Below, piece after piece: positions 6,959 through 16,466 of a DNA stretch of 35,561 nucleotides. The stretch's first letter is position 1. Each line of letters opens with the position of its first letter. The notes beneath the pieces were generated by a model. That model worked only from the letters and a program-made list of their open reading frames with translations. It did not search any database and was not told the DNA's origin. The translations under genes were made by a program, and so were the position numbers. The DNA comes from an uncultured Bacilli bacterium (GTDB lineage: Bacteria > Bacillota_I > Bacilli_A > RF39 > UBA660), in the NCBI GenBank assembly GCA_947626515.1, contig CANQSL010000010.1:1-35561 (forward strand), written 5' to 3'.

Positions 6959-8665
6959 ATGAAGAACATAATAAACAAAGTTGGGGTAATTGGTTTAATA
7001 ATAGCAATGTTAGTTCCTTTTGTAGAAGTTCCTGTTGTAAATGCCTTAGAAGATGGTTGTACTAGACATCTACAATCTTATTTCTTCTTAGATTTCTTTT
7101 CTACAGCACAAGCTTATGATAGTGATAGAAAAGTATATGATAGTACTACAGGGAAAACTTATTATACCGATGGATATACAACATATACTAACTTCCCATT
7201 TGTCTTTGATACAGCAACAGATGGAGAAAAGGTAACAGTTGAATCAATTGATTTTTATAATTTATCTGATAAAACTGATAGTAAATATGATGATGATAAA
7301 TATCCAGATGATTTATTAAATTATTGGGATAGATATAACAGGTTAGTTGTTTCACAAAATGAATCAAGTGGTTCAATTAAGAGATCAGCAAAATATTGTA
7401 ATACTAAAACAGGAAGAGGATGCTCAGAATACAATTTAAAAGGTGGAGCATTAGTAAGTACGCCAGCTAAACGTGAAGAAGATTATTATGATACTATAAC
7501 TGATTTGATACACGGCGTATGGGCAAGACAAAGTGCAACTGGTACTATGGAAATAATGGATTGGGAAAAAACTGATCCAAAAGATGGAGTTGAGTATTCA
7601 TATCAATATGCCTTTAGTAAAGATGCAGTAGATGAAATGAAGGCATCAATCGGTACTGCAAAATTTGAAGGTGGAAGCGATAGAGATGGCTATAAATTTA
7701 GCGATGGAAATGAAGATTTGAGTGCTGACTATTTAAATGATATATTAAGTGATGTTGAAGGTGCACTTGACGATAATAGATTATGGGAAGATGAAGGAGA
7801 ATACTTCTTACCATTAAGTATCACTAGAAAAATTGACAAGGCTGAAGTTTTTGATCAAGCATACTATTATATAGTATTAGGTCAAAATGCTTATTACTTC
7901 AGTACTTCAAAAGACAAATTAGAAAATAGCTTTAAAGCGTATAGTGATGCAGTAAATTACGGATTAGCAGAAGTAGATCTTGATACTTTAACAAAAGCTG
8001 CATCTGGAACTAGTAGTGGTGTCGACGAAAAAATAAAAAAAGAAGAAGATTCAGATATAGTTTCTATTAAATTTAAAGAAAATGGTCAAGAAGACAATGA
8101 TGAAACAGTTTATTTAATAAGTGTAAATGCAGACAAAATTGACGTTAATGAAACAGTTGAAGGTGAGTCTCAATTAGAAGTAAGACCATTTGAAAGTGAT
8201 GGTAAAACATATTATGCATTCCAATATTATTGGCCATTTGTATTCAATGTTGAATATACAGTATGTCCTACAAATGTATCTTCAGATGATCCTACAACTG
8301 AAGTATGGACTTTAAAATATGATGGAAACGTTGATGATAATTCAGTTTCTGGATTACCTAGTTCACAAACAGAACCAGTAGGAACAAAGATTACTGTTTC
8401 TAAAACTAAACCAAAAAGAAGTGGATATACATTCAAGGGATGGTGTGAAGATCCTAAAGGAAAGAAATGTTATGAAGCTGGAGATAAAATAAGTGATGAC
8501 GGTCCTGGAGTTAAATATTTATATGCTAACTGGGGAGAAGAAGGAACTAAAGATAATCCTCCAACTGGTGTAATATCTTATGTTATTGGATTTGCTGGTA
8601 TTGGGTTAATTGCTGGTGGAATTTATATAATAACAAAGAAAAAGAATTTCTTTAAACAAATTTAA
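6959..8665 (+). CDS. Secreted cell-wall-anchored protein with InlB B-repeat-like domain and NPPTG sortase-type signal
   Basis: N-terminal signal peptide; 'KYDGNVDDN...GYTFKGWCEDPKGKKCYEAGDKIS...LYANW' repeat; C-terminal 'NPPTG-VISYVIGFAGIGLIAGGIYII-TKKKNFFK'. Confidence 0.8.
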   Translation: MKNIINKVGVIGLIIAMLVPFVEVPVVNALEDGCTRHLQSYFFLDFFSTAQAYDSDRKVYDSTTGKTYYTDGYTTYTNFPFVFDTATDGEKVTVESIDFYNLSDKTDSKYDDDKYPDDLLNYWDRYNRLVVSQNESSGSIKRSAKYCNTKTGRGCSEYNLKGGALVSTPAKREEDYYDTITDLIHGVWARQSATGTMEIMDWEKTDPKDGVEYSYQYAFSKDAVDEMKASIGTAKFEGGSDRDGYKFSDGNEDLSADYLNDILSDVEGALDDNRLWEDEGEYFLPLSITRKIDKAEVFDQAYYYIVLGQNAYYFSTSKDKLENSFKAYSDAVNYGLAEVDLDTLTKAASGTSSGVDEKIKKEEDSDIVSIKFKENGQEDNDETVYLISVNADKIDVNETVEGESQLEVRPFESDGKTYYAFQYYWPFVFNVEYTVCPTNVSSDDPTTEVWTLKYDGNVDDNSVSGLPSSQTEPVGTKITVSKTKPKRSGYTFKGWCEDPKGKKCYEAGDKISDDGPGVKYLYANWGEEGTKDNPPTGVISYVIGFAGIGLIAGGIYIITKKKNFFKQI

Positions 8666-8675
8666 TTAAAAAATT

Positions 8676-8700
8676 AAGTCTATTGTATAGACTTTTTTTT
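8676..8700 (+). terminator. Rho-independent terminator
   Basis: AAGTCTAT-TGT-ATAGACTT stem followed by TTTTTTT. Confidence 0.8.
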
Positions 8701-8743
8701 TATATAGTATTATAATTATATTAAGATACGGAAGGTAGTAAAT

Positions 8744-9100
8744 ATGAAGAAGAATAAAATTATATTGAAACATTGTCCAAATTTTTATAATATTAAGAAT
8801 TATGAAGTAGATGAAGGAGATTATATCTCTTTAAAGTTAATTAATATATATGAAGATTATATTTTTAGTATTGATGAAAATAATGCTGAAAGTTTAAAGA
8901 AAATAGAAGAATTAGATAGTATTTTAAATAAGTATATTGAAGATTATACTTTTAGAAAAGAAATTAAGGGTGGATTACTTAAAATAAGAGTAAAAAAGGA
9001 TGCTAATATATTAGAAAGTATTGTAAATGGTATAATTGCTCTTTTTGATAAATATGAGGAATATTATACAAGAAATATATATTTTGCTAGATGGGTGTAA
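8744..9100 (+). CDS. Hypothetical protein
   Basis: ORF with upstream SD (GGAAGG), 3-nt gap to the next gene. Confidence 0.65.
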   Translation: MKKNKIILKHCPNFYNIKNYEVDEGDYISLKLINIYEDYIFSIDENNAESLKKIEELDSILNKYIEDYTFRKEIKGGLLKIRVKKDANILESIVNGIIALFDKYEEYYTRNIYFARWV

Positions 9101-9103
9101 TTT

Positions 9104-9973
9104 ATGGATGATTTTTATTATGAAGAGAGTAATACAAAACACGTATTGATAAAATGTTTAATTATATTATTTATAATAGGTTTTTGTATTGGCTTTTTTT
9201 TATATCATAAAAATTCTAATACTATTAAATTAAAAAATATAACTATTGAGTTGGGTGATGAATTATCTAAGGATGTTAGTGATTATCTTTTGACTGGTGT
9301 TAAGAATTCTAATAGATATAAGTTAATTTTAAATGATGTAGATGTTAATTCTATTGGAACATATAATTATAAGGTTAAATATAATAAGAGTTCTAAGACT
9401 GGTAAAATTACTATAAAAGATACTAAAAAACCAGTAGTTACTACTGATAATATTACTATTGGTGTAAATGAGGATTTTGATTTATCTATACTAGTTAATA
9501 AATGTGAGGATTATTCGTTGCCTTGTAGTGTAAATTTAAAAGATCAAAATGATATGGAAAAGTTAAAAACTCCTGGAGAGTATAATATAAAGCTTATTAT
9601 TAGCGATGCTGCTGGGAATAGTGTAGAGTCTGAAAGTAAGATTACTGTTAGTGAAAATGCTTCTTTAGTTAGTGAAAAAACAAAAGATTTAACATATTAT
9701 ACAAATAGTGATAATGATAATAAGTTGGGTCATACATTATTTGTTAAATTTGATAAGGCTTTGTATGAAGATACTGAAGATTTTGAAAGTATTTATACTG
9801 ATTTAACATTGGAGGATTTTTCTAAGTATACTGATAAGTCAATATATACTACTAAGTTAATTAATGCTTATAATAAATATGGTTATGTTATAGGCATTCA
9901 GGTACTTGTGACATATGAAGATGGAACAACTGAGCTTTTAGAAAGAAATGTGGTAGATAATGAAGAAGAGTAG
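9104..9973 (+). CDS. Single-pass membrane protein with Ig-like (DUF5011-like) repeats
   Basis: N-terminal TM 'CLIILFIIGFCIGFFLY', then 'DVNSIGTYNYKVKY' and 'PGEYNIKLIISDAAGNS' bacterial Ig-like signatures. Confidence 0.7.
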   Translation: MDDFYYEESNTKHVLIKCLIILFIIGFCIGFFLYHKNSNTIKLKNITIELGDELSKDVSDYLLTGVKNSNRYKLILNDVDVNSIGTYNYKVKYNKSSKTGKITIKDTKKPVVTTDNITIGVNEDFDLSILVNKCEDYSLPCSVNLKDQNDMEKLKTPGEYNIKLIISDAAGNSVESESKITVSENASLVSEKTKDLTYYTNSDNDNKLGHTLFVKFDKALYEDTEDFESIYTDLTLEDFSKYTDKSIYTTKLINAYNKYGYVIGIQVLVTYEDGTTELLERNVVDNEEE

Positions 9974-11411
9974 CAAAAAAAGAGGAACTAATCGTAAATT
10001 TTTTAATATTTTATCTATCTTATTAATTTTAACTGCTTTATTATCTATTGGTTTAATAATTTATTTTGATATACTTCCAATTGAATATTTATCTATTTTT
10101 ATAGTTGTAACTATTTTAATAGTATTGGCTTTATTTAAATTATTAAATAATAAAAAGTTAAAGATATGGGTAAAAAGTATTTTTTCTTTTATATCTATTA
10201 TATTTGTAATAATATTTTTAATGATTAGTTTATATTCATTTGGAACCTTCTCTTTCTTTTCTAATATATTAGATAGAGGTATAAGAAGTGATAATTATTC
10301 ACTATATGTTTTGAAAGATAGTGGATATAAAGATGTTAAGGATTTAAATGATTTAATAATATCTGTAACTAATAAAGATGAAGAAGGTATGAGCAAAGCT
10401 ATAGATAAGTTATCTACAAAGATCGAATTTAATATGGCTGAAACTGATACATTGACTGAATCGTTAGATTCTTTATTATCTAAAGAAGTTGATGCAATAT
10501 TTGCTTTAGATTCTAATATGGATATATTATTGGAAGATAATGAAAAATATAAAGATTTGGAGAAAATTTATACTGTAACTATTACGACTAAAGTAAAGAC
10601 ATTAGATAGTGATAAAGATGTTTCAAAAGATAATTTTATAATATATATAAGTGGAATAGATATTACTGGAAAAGTAGCTTCTAAAGCCAGAAGTGATGTT
10701 AATATTTTAGTAGCGGTTAATCCAAAAGACAAGAAGATATTAATGGTAAATACTCCGAGAGACTTTTATATAGAATTGCCAACTAAGAAAGCTAAAGATA
10801 AGCTTACTCATGCTGGAGTTTATGGAATTGAGGAATCTATTGGAGCTTTGGAACAGTTATATGATATAAATATAGATTATTATTCTAGGGTTAATTTTAC
10901 GACATTTGTTAATATCGTAGAAAGTTTAAATGGTATAACAGTTGATGTTCCTTTAAGTTTTTGTGAACAAACTTCTGCAAGATCTTCAGCTAGAGTATGT
11001 TTACAAAAGGGAGTGCAAACTTTAAATGGTGAACAAGCTTTAGCTTTAGCTAGAACAAGACATACTCTTCAAAATGGTGATAGGGATAGAATTAAAAATC
11101 AATTATTGGTTTTAAATGGTATAATGGATAAAGCTATGAGTCCAAGTATTATAGTTAATTATAATAAATTATTGAGTAGTATGTCTAATTATATGCTTAC
11201 TAATATTGATCAAAAGAGTATAACTAAATTGATAAAAAAACAAATAAAATCTAATACTGAATGGGAAGTTAAGACATTTACAACAGAAGGTAAAGATCAA
11301 TTTAATACAACATATTCAACTGGAAGCTATAGAGTATATGTAATGGATCCAGATATGGAAAGCGTAAATCAAGCAAAAATATTATTTAAAGAAATTTTTA
11401 ATAAGCAATAA
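9960..11411 (+). CDS. LytR-CpsA-Psr (LCP) family protein
   Basis: N-terminal TMs; 'SDVNILVAVNPKDKKILMVNTPRDFYIELP', 'KLTHAGVYG', 'ALALARTRHTLQNGDRDRIKNQLLVL'. Confidence 0.92.
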   Translation: MKKSSKKRGTNRKFFNILSILLILTALLSIGLIIYFDILPIEYLSIFIVVTILIVLALFKLLNNKKLKIWVKSIFSFISIIFVIIFLMISLYSFGTFSFFSNILDRGIRSDNYSLYVLKDSGYKDVKDLNDLIISVTNKDEEGMSKAIDKLSTKIEFNMAETDTLTESLDSLLSKEVDAIFALDSNMDILLEDNEKYKDLEKIYTVTITTKVKTLDSDKDVSKDNFIIYISGIDITGKVASKARSDVNILVAVNPKDKKILMVNTPRDFYIELPTKKAKDKLTHAGVYGIEESIGALEQLYDINIDYYSRVNFTTFVNIVESLNGITVDVPLSFCEQTSARSSARVCLQKGVQTLNGEQALALARTRHTLQNGDRDRIKNQLLVLNGIMDKAMSPSIIVNYNKLLSSMSNYMLTNIDQKSITKLIKKQIKSNTEWEVKTFTTEGKDQFNTTYSTGSYRVYVMDPDMESVNQAKILFKEIFNKQ

Positions 11412-11430
11412 TTTAATTGCTTATTTTTAA
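11401..11430 (+). terminator. Rho-independent terminator overlapping the LCP gene stop
   Basis: ATAAGCAAT/ATTGCTTAT stem followed by TTTT. Confidence 0.65.
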
Positions 11431-12045
11431 TTGACTAATATAAATAAATGTGATTTAATAAAATTTATAAGAAAAGGAAAATACAATATGGAAAAAGAAC
11501 TTTATGATATGTCTAAAGATGAATTATTGAATAGAATAAATGCTTTGGAAGCTGAACTAACATATGAAGAGATAAAAAAAGGTAATAATGGTGTAATTTT
11601 AGCAAATTTAGTTTTGGTTTTAATTGCAATTATATTAGGAGGAAGTTTATATCCTAATTTATTTACTCCGTTTCTTATAATGGGAGGTTTAACTGCAAGT
11701 TTTTGTTTAAATTTTGTTTTAAGATTAATTGAATCAAATAAAATTTGTAAAAATAAAATTAAAGAAAAAGATGAAGCTACTAATCAATTAGAAAATATAA
11801 TTACTTTAGATTATGAAAAAAAGAGTCATGAAATAGAACAGGATATAAGCAACGTTATGTCTAATGAAGCTTATTATGAGAATAAACAAAAGTTATTAAA
11901 TATTTTAAAAGAATATAGGAATACTTTAGAAAATTATAATATAACAAAAAATTTAAAATATTTAGATAATGAAATAAATAGTCAAGATTTTGATATGGAA
12001 ACTATTAAGTATGTTTTAAATAAACAAAAGATTAAAAAACCGTAA
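11431..12045 (+). CDS. Hypothetical membrane protein (likely start nearer ATG 11488)
   Basis: TM segments 'GVILANLVLVLIAIILGGSLY' and 'FLIMGGLTASFCLNFVLRLI'; SD AAAAGGAAAA before 'MEKELYDMSKDELLNRI'. Confidence 0.6.
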   Translation: MTNINKCDLIKFIRKGKYNMEKELYDMSKDELLNRINALEAELTYEEIKKGNNGVILANLVLVLIAIILGGSLYPNLFTPFLIMGGLTASFCLNFVLRLIESNKICKNKIKEKDEATNQLENIITLDYEKKSHEIEQDISNVMSNEAYYENKQKLLNILKEYRNTLENYNITKNLKYLDNEINSQDFDMETIKYVLNKQKIKKP

Positions 12046-12070
12046 GAGATTATATTTACGGTATTTATTT
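12039..12070 (+). terminator. Putative Rho-independent terminator
   Basis: ACCGTAA/TTACGGT stem followed by a T-rich stretch. Confidence 0.6.
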
Positions 12071-12140
12071 TAAATATTATTATAAAAAATAAGAAAGGAG
12101 TAATTTGTAATATTATAAAAATATATTGCAAAAATGATTT

Positions 12141-13022
12141 ATGAAAGATAATGAAATTTTAGCAGATTTGTCTTTATATAAGTTATTTTATTTAGTATGT
12201 CAAAATGGTAGCTTTTCTAAAACAGCATCTATATTAAATTTAACACAGCCAAGTGTAAGTTACAATATTAAAAAATTAGAAATTGAATTAGGCGTTACTT
12301 TATTTGAGCGTGGAAATACTTTAATAATGACACCAGAAGCAGAACAATTATTACCATATGTGGAAGAAGCTTTAAATAGTATAAAAATAGGTGAAAAAAA
12401 GTTAAATGATTTAATTAGCTTAAGAAGAGGTCAAATATCAATTGGTATTCCGTCACATATTGGAGTTTTTTTATTAACTGATATAATTAAAAAATTTAAT
12501 AATAAGTATCCTAATATTAAAATTAAAGTTATATGCAAATCGACAAAGGAATTATTTAGACTTCTAAATTTGAATGAAATAGATATTATAGTTGATTGTT
12601 CTCCACTCGAAGAGACAAATCGAGAATTAGTTATAAAAAAAATAACAAAAGAAAAATGTGCACTAGCATGTAATATTAATAATAAGGAACTCCTAAATAA
12701 AGTAATTAATTTAAAAGATATATCTAATTATCCTTTGATTGTTCCATTAAGAACTTCTAGCAGTACCAAAATGCTTATTTCAGTATTTGAAAAAGAAAAG
12801 GTTTTATTTGATCCAACTTTTGAAATAGCAACAAGTGATATGATAGCTGAAATGGTTGATCAAAGGATTGGTATAGGATTTTTATTCGAAAAAACTATAG
12901 AAAAATATCCAAATTTAAAAAAGATAAATATTACTTGTGATTTTCCAGAATTTGATATCTTTTTATTATACAAAAACTTTTTAATGACACCAGCTGTGCA
13001 AGAATTTATTAGATTTTTTTAA
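12141..13022 (+). CDS. LysR-family transcriptional regulator
   Basis: N-terminal wHTH 'LYKLFYLVCQNGSFSKTASILNLTQPSVSYNIKKLEIELGVTLFERGN' and a periplasmic-binding-like effector domain. Confidence 0.93.
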   Translation: MKDNEILADLSLYKLFYLVCQNGSFSKTASILNLTQPSVSYNIKKLEIELGVTLFERGNTLIMTPEAEQLLPYVEEALNSIKIGEKKLNDLISLRRGQISIGIPSHIGVFLLTDIIKKFNNKYPNIKIKVICKSTKELFRLLNLNEIDIIVDCSPLEETNRELVIKKITKEKCALACNINNKELLNKVINLKDISNYPLIVPLRTSSSTKMLISVFEKEKVLFDPTFEIATSDMIAEMVDQRIGIGFLFEKTIEKYPNLKKINITCDFPEFDIFLLYKNFLMTPAVQEFIRFF

Positions 13023-13062
13023 AAATATACTATAAAAGAATTTTATAGGCAGTATAAAAAGC

Positions 13063-13103
13063 ATATAATTGATTTATATCATAAATCGTTATATACTTTT
13101 TTT
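13063..13103 (+). terminator. Terminator-like hairpin between LysR gene and radical SAM gene (terminator or attenuator)
   Basis: ATATAA-TT-GATTTAT-ATC-ATAAATC-G-TTATAT hairpin, then ACTTTTTTT ending next to the SD of the radical SAM gene. Confidence 0.6.
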
Positions 13104-13115
13104 GAGGTGAAAAAA

Positions 13116-14189
13116 GTGAAATTTAATATAGGATGGGGAATTACAAATTGCTGTAATATGAATTGTAAATTTTGTTATAGTAAGGAAACTAGACAATTAA
13201 CAAAAGAAATTACTATAAATGATTGGATTAAATTCATAGATGAAAATTATGAAAAAATTGATTCAATTAATTATGGAACTGGAGAAAATGTAATAGATGA
13301 TGATTTTTTTGAATTTATAGAATATGTTAGACACAATTATCCAAAAATTACTCAATCTTTAACAACTAATGGATATTTATACGAAAAAGTAAGTTTAAAT
13401 AAGAGATTTTATAATATTTATAAAGAATGTATTGATGAAGTAGATGTATCTTTAGATTTTTCTGCTCCTGAAAAACATAATTATTTTAGAGGCCAAAATA
13501 AAGCGTATAATTGGGCTATAAATACTTTAGGAATGTTAAAAAAAGATAATAAAAAAGCTACAATAGTTTTTGTTGGAATTGAAGATACTATGTCAAAAGA
13601 AAATATAGATGGGTTATTTAAAATTGCAAAAGCTTACAATGCTTTGCTAAGATTAAATATATATAGACCAGTAAGTCAAGATATGACAATAAATGAGAGA
13701 TTTATTTTAAGTTATAAAACTTTAATAGAAACTTTAGAATATATTAATAATAAATATGAAGTTATTTCTATAAATGATATATTGCTAGGTAACATGTATG
13801 CTAAAGATTCTAATATTGAGGAAAATACTGGTATAAATAGCATAAGAATATTAGCCGATGGTAGTATTTGTCCCTCAACTTACTTGATAAGTGAAAATTA
13901 TAGAAATAAGTTTAATATTAAACAAAAAAATGTTTTATCCACGATAAAATTTGATGATTTTATTGAAGCACCCATACCTAAGGAATGTGAAAAGTGTGAA
14001 ATAAAAAATTCTTGTAGAGGAGGAGTATTTGATAGACGTTTATTATGGTATAACACTCTCTTAAAAAGAGATCCTTATTGTCCTTATGAAAATAATGATA
14101 TTTTAAATAAGGAACAAATTAAAATTTTAAAAAAAGATAGAATTTCAGTACATGATGGTTATTTGCCTACAATATTTTTTAAAAGCTAG
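13116..14189 (+). CDS. Radical SAM protein with SPASM/twitch-type C-terminus
   Basis: 'CCNMNCKFCYSKE' contains CxxxCxxC; C-terminal 'CPSTYL...CEKCEIKNSCRGGVFDRR...DPYC'. GTG 13116 preferred over 13107 because GAGGTG then serves as SD. Confidence 0.88.
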   Translation: MKFNIGWGITNCCNMNCKFCYSKETRQLTKEITINDWIKFIDENYEKIDSINYGTGENVIDDDFFEFIEYVRHNYPKITQSLTTNGYLYEKVSLNKRFYNIYKECIDEVDVSLDFSAPEKHNYFRGQNKAYNWAINTLGMLKKDNKKATIVFVGIEDTMSKENIDGLFKIAKAYNALLRLNIYRPVSQDMTINERFILSYKTLIETLEYINNKYEVISINDILLGNMYAKDSNIEENTGINSIRILADGSICPSTYLISENYRNKFNIKQKNVLSTIKFDDFIEAPIPKECEKCEIKNSCRGGVFDRRLLWYNTLLKRDPYCPYENNDILNKEQIKILKKDRISVHDGYLPTIFFKS

Positions 14190-14198
14190 GGAGGAATT

Positions 14199-15038
14199 AT
14201 GTTAGAAGATTTTAAACCAGAAATTGTAATTATTTTAAGAAGTGATGAAATAATAAAAAAATTTAAGTTAAAACGAGTTACGATAAATACTTCTTTTGGA
14301 CCAGTACATAGATGCTATATAGGATATGTATATAACGTTCCTATATTAATTATTTATGGACGCTTTAATGGTGAAAAGGTTCCTTCTAATCAAATAAATT
14401 ATCAACAAACAATTGAAGTTGTTAAAATAGTTGGAGCAAATAAGCTTATAGGTACATTTGTAGTAGGTGGAATTAATCCAAAAATGCCACAGGGAAGTGT
14501 TTATATATTAGGTGATTTAATTGGCATAGGAAATTATGATATAAAATGGAATCAAACTGTTCCATTTCACAATGCTGAAATGTATGAACCATTTTGCTCA
14601 AATTTATCAAATCAATTATTAGAAGCATCAAAAAAAATGCCATTTCTTGTTAAAGATAAGGCAATATATGTTTGTTTTCATGGATATCCAAGAATAGAAA
14701 CAAAATCTGAACTAGAATTTTATAATAAAATGGGATGGGATATTGTTGGTCAAACTTGTGATCCAGAAGCTACTTTAGCTAGATTAAATCAAATTTGTTA
14801 TGCTGGTGTAGCTGTTCAGATTGATGACCCTAGTGGAAGATTAAATTATATTGAAAATTTAAAACAAAATAAAGAAACTGTTACTTATGTAGAGGATATA
14901 AAATCTTGTAGAGAAAGAACCACAAAAATTATACTACAATTTTTAAAAAATTATAGAAAATATGATTGTGACGTTTGTAATAAAATGATAAGAAAAAATA
15001 AAAATTTTAGAGAGTTTCCAGATTATTTTTATGAATAA
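14199..15038 (+). CDS. Purine nucleoside phosphorylase / MTA phosphorylase-family protein
   Basis: 'YGRFNGEKVPSNQINYQQTIEVVKIVGANKLIGTFVVGGI', 'YEPFCSNLSNQL', 'HGYPRIETKSELEFYNKMGWDIVGQTCDPEATLARLNQICYAGVAV' resemble the MTAP fold and motif order. Confidence 0.8.
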   Translation: MLEDFKPEIVIILRSDEIIKKFKLKRVTINTSFGPVHRCYIGYVYNVPILIIYGRFNGEKVPSNQINYQQTIEVVKIVGANKLIGTFVVGGINPKMPQGSVYILGDLIGIGNYDIKWNQTVPFHNAEMYEPFCSNLSNQLLEASKKMPFLVKDKAIYVCFHGYPRIETKSELEFYNKMGWDIVGQTCDPEATLARLNQICYAGVAVQIDDPSGRLNYIENLKQNKETVTYVEDIKSCRERTTKIILQFLKNYRKYDCDVCNKMIRKNKNFREFPDYFYE

Positions 15039-15050
15039 AGGAGTGATAAT

Positions 15051-15497
15051 ATGAAAGTATTTTTAGCTATGCCTTATTCTCAATTATGTGATTCAAATTA
15101 TAGAGTAAAAGAAAAATATAAAAATTTTTTTGAAAAATTAACATTAAGTTTAAAAGAAATTAATTGTGATTATTTTTTAGCTCACGAAAGAGAAAAATGG
15201 GGAAAGGCTTTTACTTCAAATATAGAAAGTACTAAAATTGATTATGAAACTATTAAAAATGTAGATTTGGTATGCGCTTTACCAGGAGTTCCCGTTTCAG
15301 GAGGGGTACACGTTGAAATAGGATGGGCTTCTGCAAATAAAAAGAGTATGAAAATATTTTTAAAAAAAGGATATAAATATTCACCAATGGTAACTGGTAT
15401 ACATTGTATTACCAACGCAGATTATATTTATTATAATGAAGATTATAGCGATGAATTGATAGAATTAATTTTAAAAGAAATAAAAAATTATAAATAG
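15051..15497 (+). CDS. Nucleoside 2-deoxyribosyltransferase-like protein
   Basis: 'VFLAMPYSQ' N-terminus, 'VDLVCALPGVPVSGGVHVEIGWASANKKSMKIFL' with the conserved Glu region of the family. Confidence 0.75.
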   Translation: MKVFLAMPYSQLCDSNYRVKEKYKNFFEKLTLSLKEINCDYFLAHEREKWGKAFTSNIESTKIDYETIKNVDLVCALPGVPVSGGVHVEIGWASANKKSMKIFLKKGYKYSPMVTGIHCITNADYIYYNEDYSDELIELILKEIKNYK

Positions 15498-15506
15498 GAG
15501 AAAAAA

Positions 15507-16466
15507 ATGTTATATGAGATAGAATTAAAAATAAAAGATTATGCTACATTAAAAGTATTTACAAATTATAAAATTATAAAAGATAATTTAATTAGTGAAA
15601 ATACCGTTATTAAAAGAACAATACCTATAACAAAAATAACATGTAATTTGATAGATAAAAAAAATATTATTTATAAGGATTCCATAATAATATTTAACAG
15701 TAATAAAAAAACAATGTTTTATGATAAAGAAAATAATGTGTCTGTTTTAAATGCTAAAGAAAATGAAATTAGATTTATGGATTTAGTATATATATCGTTA
15801 GCAATGTTTTCAAAATTATTAACAAAACAGAATAAATATTTATTACATAGCTCAGCTTTACTAAATCCATCTAATAAAGCAATAGCATTAGTTGGAGATG
15901 CAAACGCAGGTAAAACAAGTTTAGGATACGAATTGATATCAAATTATAATTATAAATTGATATCTAATGATCATTCTATAATTGGAATTGAGGATAATAA
16001 AGTAAAAATTTTCGGTGGCACTAAAGATATACAAATGAGATTAGGAGCTTGTGAATTATATTTTCCAGAGTTATATAAAAAAATAGAAGAACACCCAGAA
16101 GATAAGTGGAACAAAAAAATTATAATTAATGAAAAAATAAATCAAGATTGTATTTTATCTAACGATAAAGATATATCTGAAATGTCAAATATATATAGTA
16201 TAGTAACAGGAAATTTTAGTGAAAGTTTTTTAAAGAGAAAAGATAAAATAGATGAAGAGCTGTTTTTATATGAAAGTCTGTCAAAAATAATTAAAGGGAC
16301 TTATAATTATATTACTGGATTTGAATATCCAATGCCTTCTATGGAAACGGAGGAAATTTTAAATAATTTATTTAAGTTATGTAAAACTATATCTGATCAA
16401 TGTAAAGTTTATGAAGCAAAAGGCTCTATTAAATGCTTAGCAAAGGTGTTGAGTAAACAATGCTAA
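15507..16466 (+). CDS. HPr kinase-like P-loop ATPase
   Basis: 'LLHSSALL...AIALVGDANAGKTSLGYELI...YKLISNDHSIIGIED' Walker A and HPrK-like motif order. Confidence 0.7.
   Translation: MLYEIELKIKDYATLKVFTNYKIIKDNLISENTVIKRTIPITKITCNLIDKKNIIYKDSIIIFNSNKKTMFYDKENNVSVLNAKENEIRFMDLVYISLAMFSKLLTKQNKYLLHSSALLNPSNKAIALVGDANAGKTSLGYELISNYNYKLISNDHSIIGIEDNKVKIFGGTKDIQMRLGACELYFPELYKKIEEHPEDKWNKKIIINEKINQDCILSNDKDISEMSNIYSIVTGNFSESFLKRKDKIDEELFLYESLSKIIKGTYNYITGFEYPMPSMETEEILNNLFKLCKTISDQCKVYEAKGSIKCLAKVLSKQC

Noticed and set aside
7188-8436. - strand ORFs inside the surface-protein gene
   Set aside because: Antisense shadows (His/Tyr/Asn-rich translation from AT-rich codons), no independent evidence.
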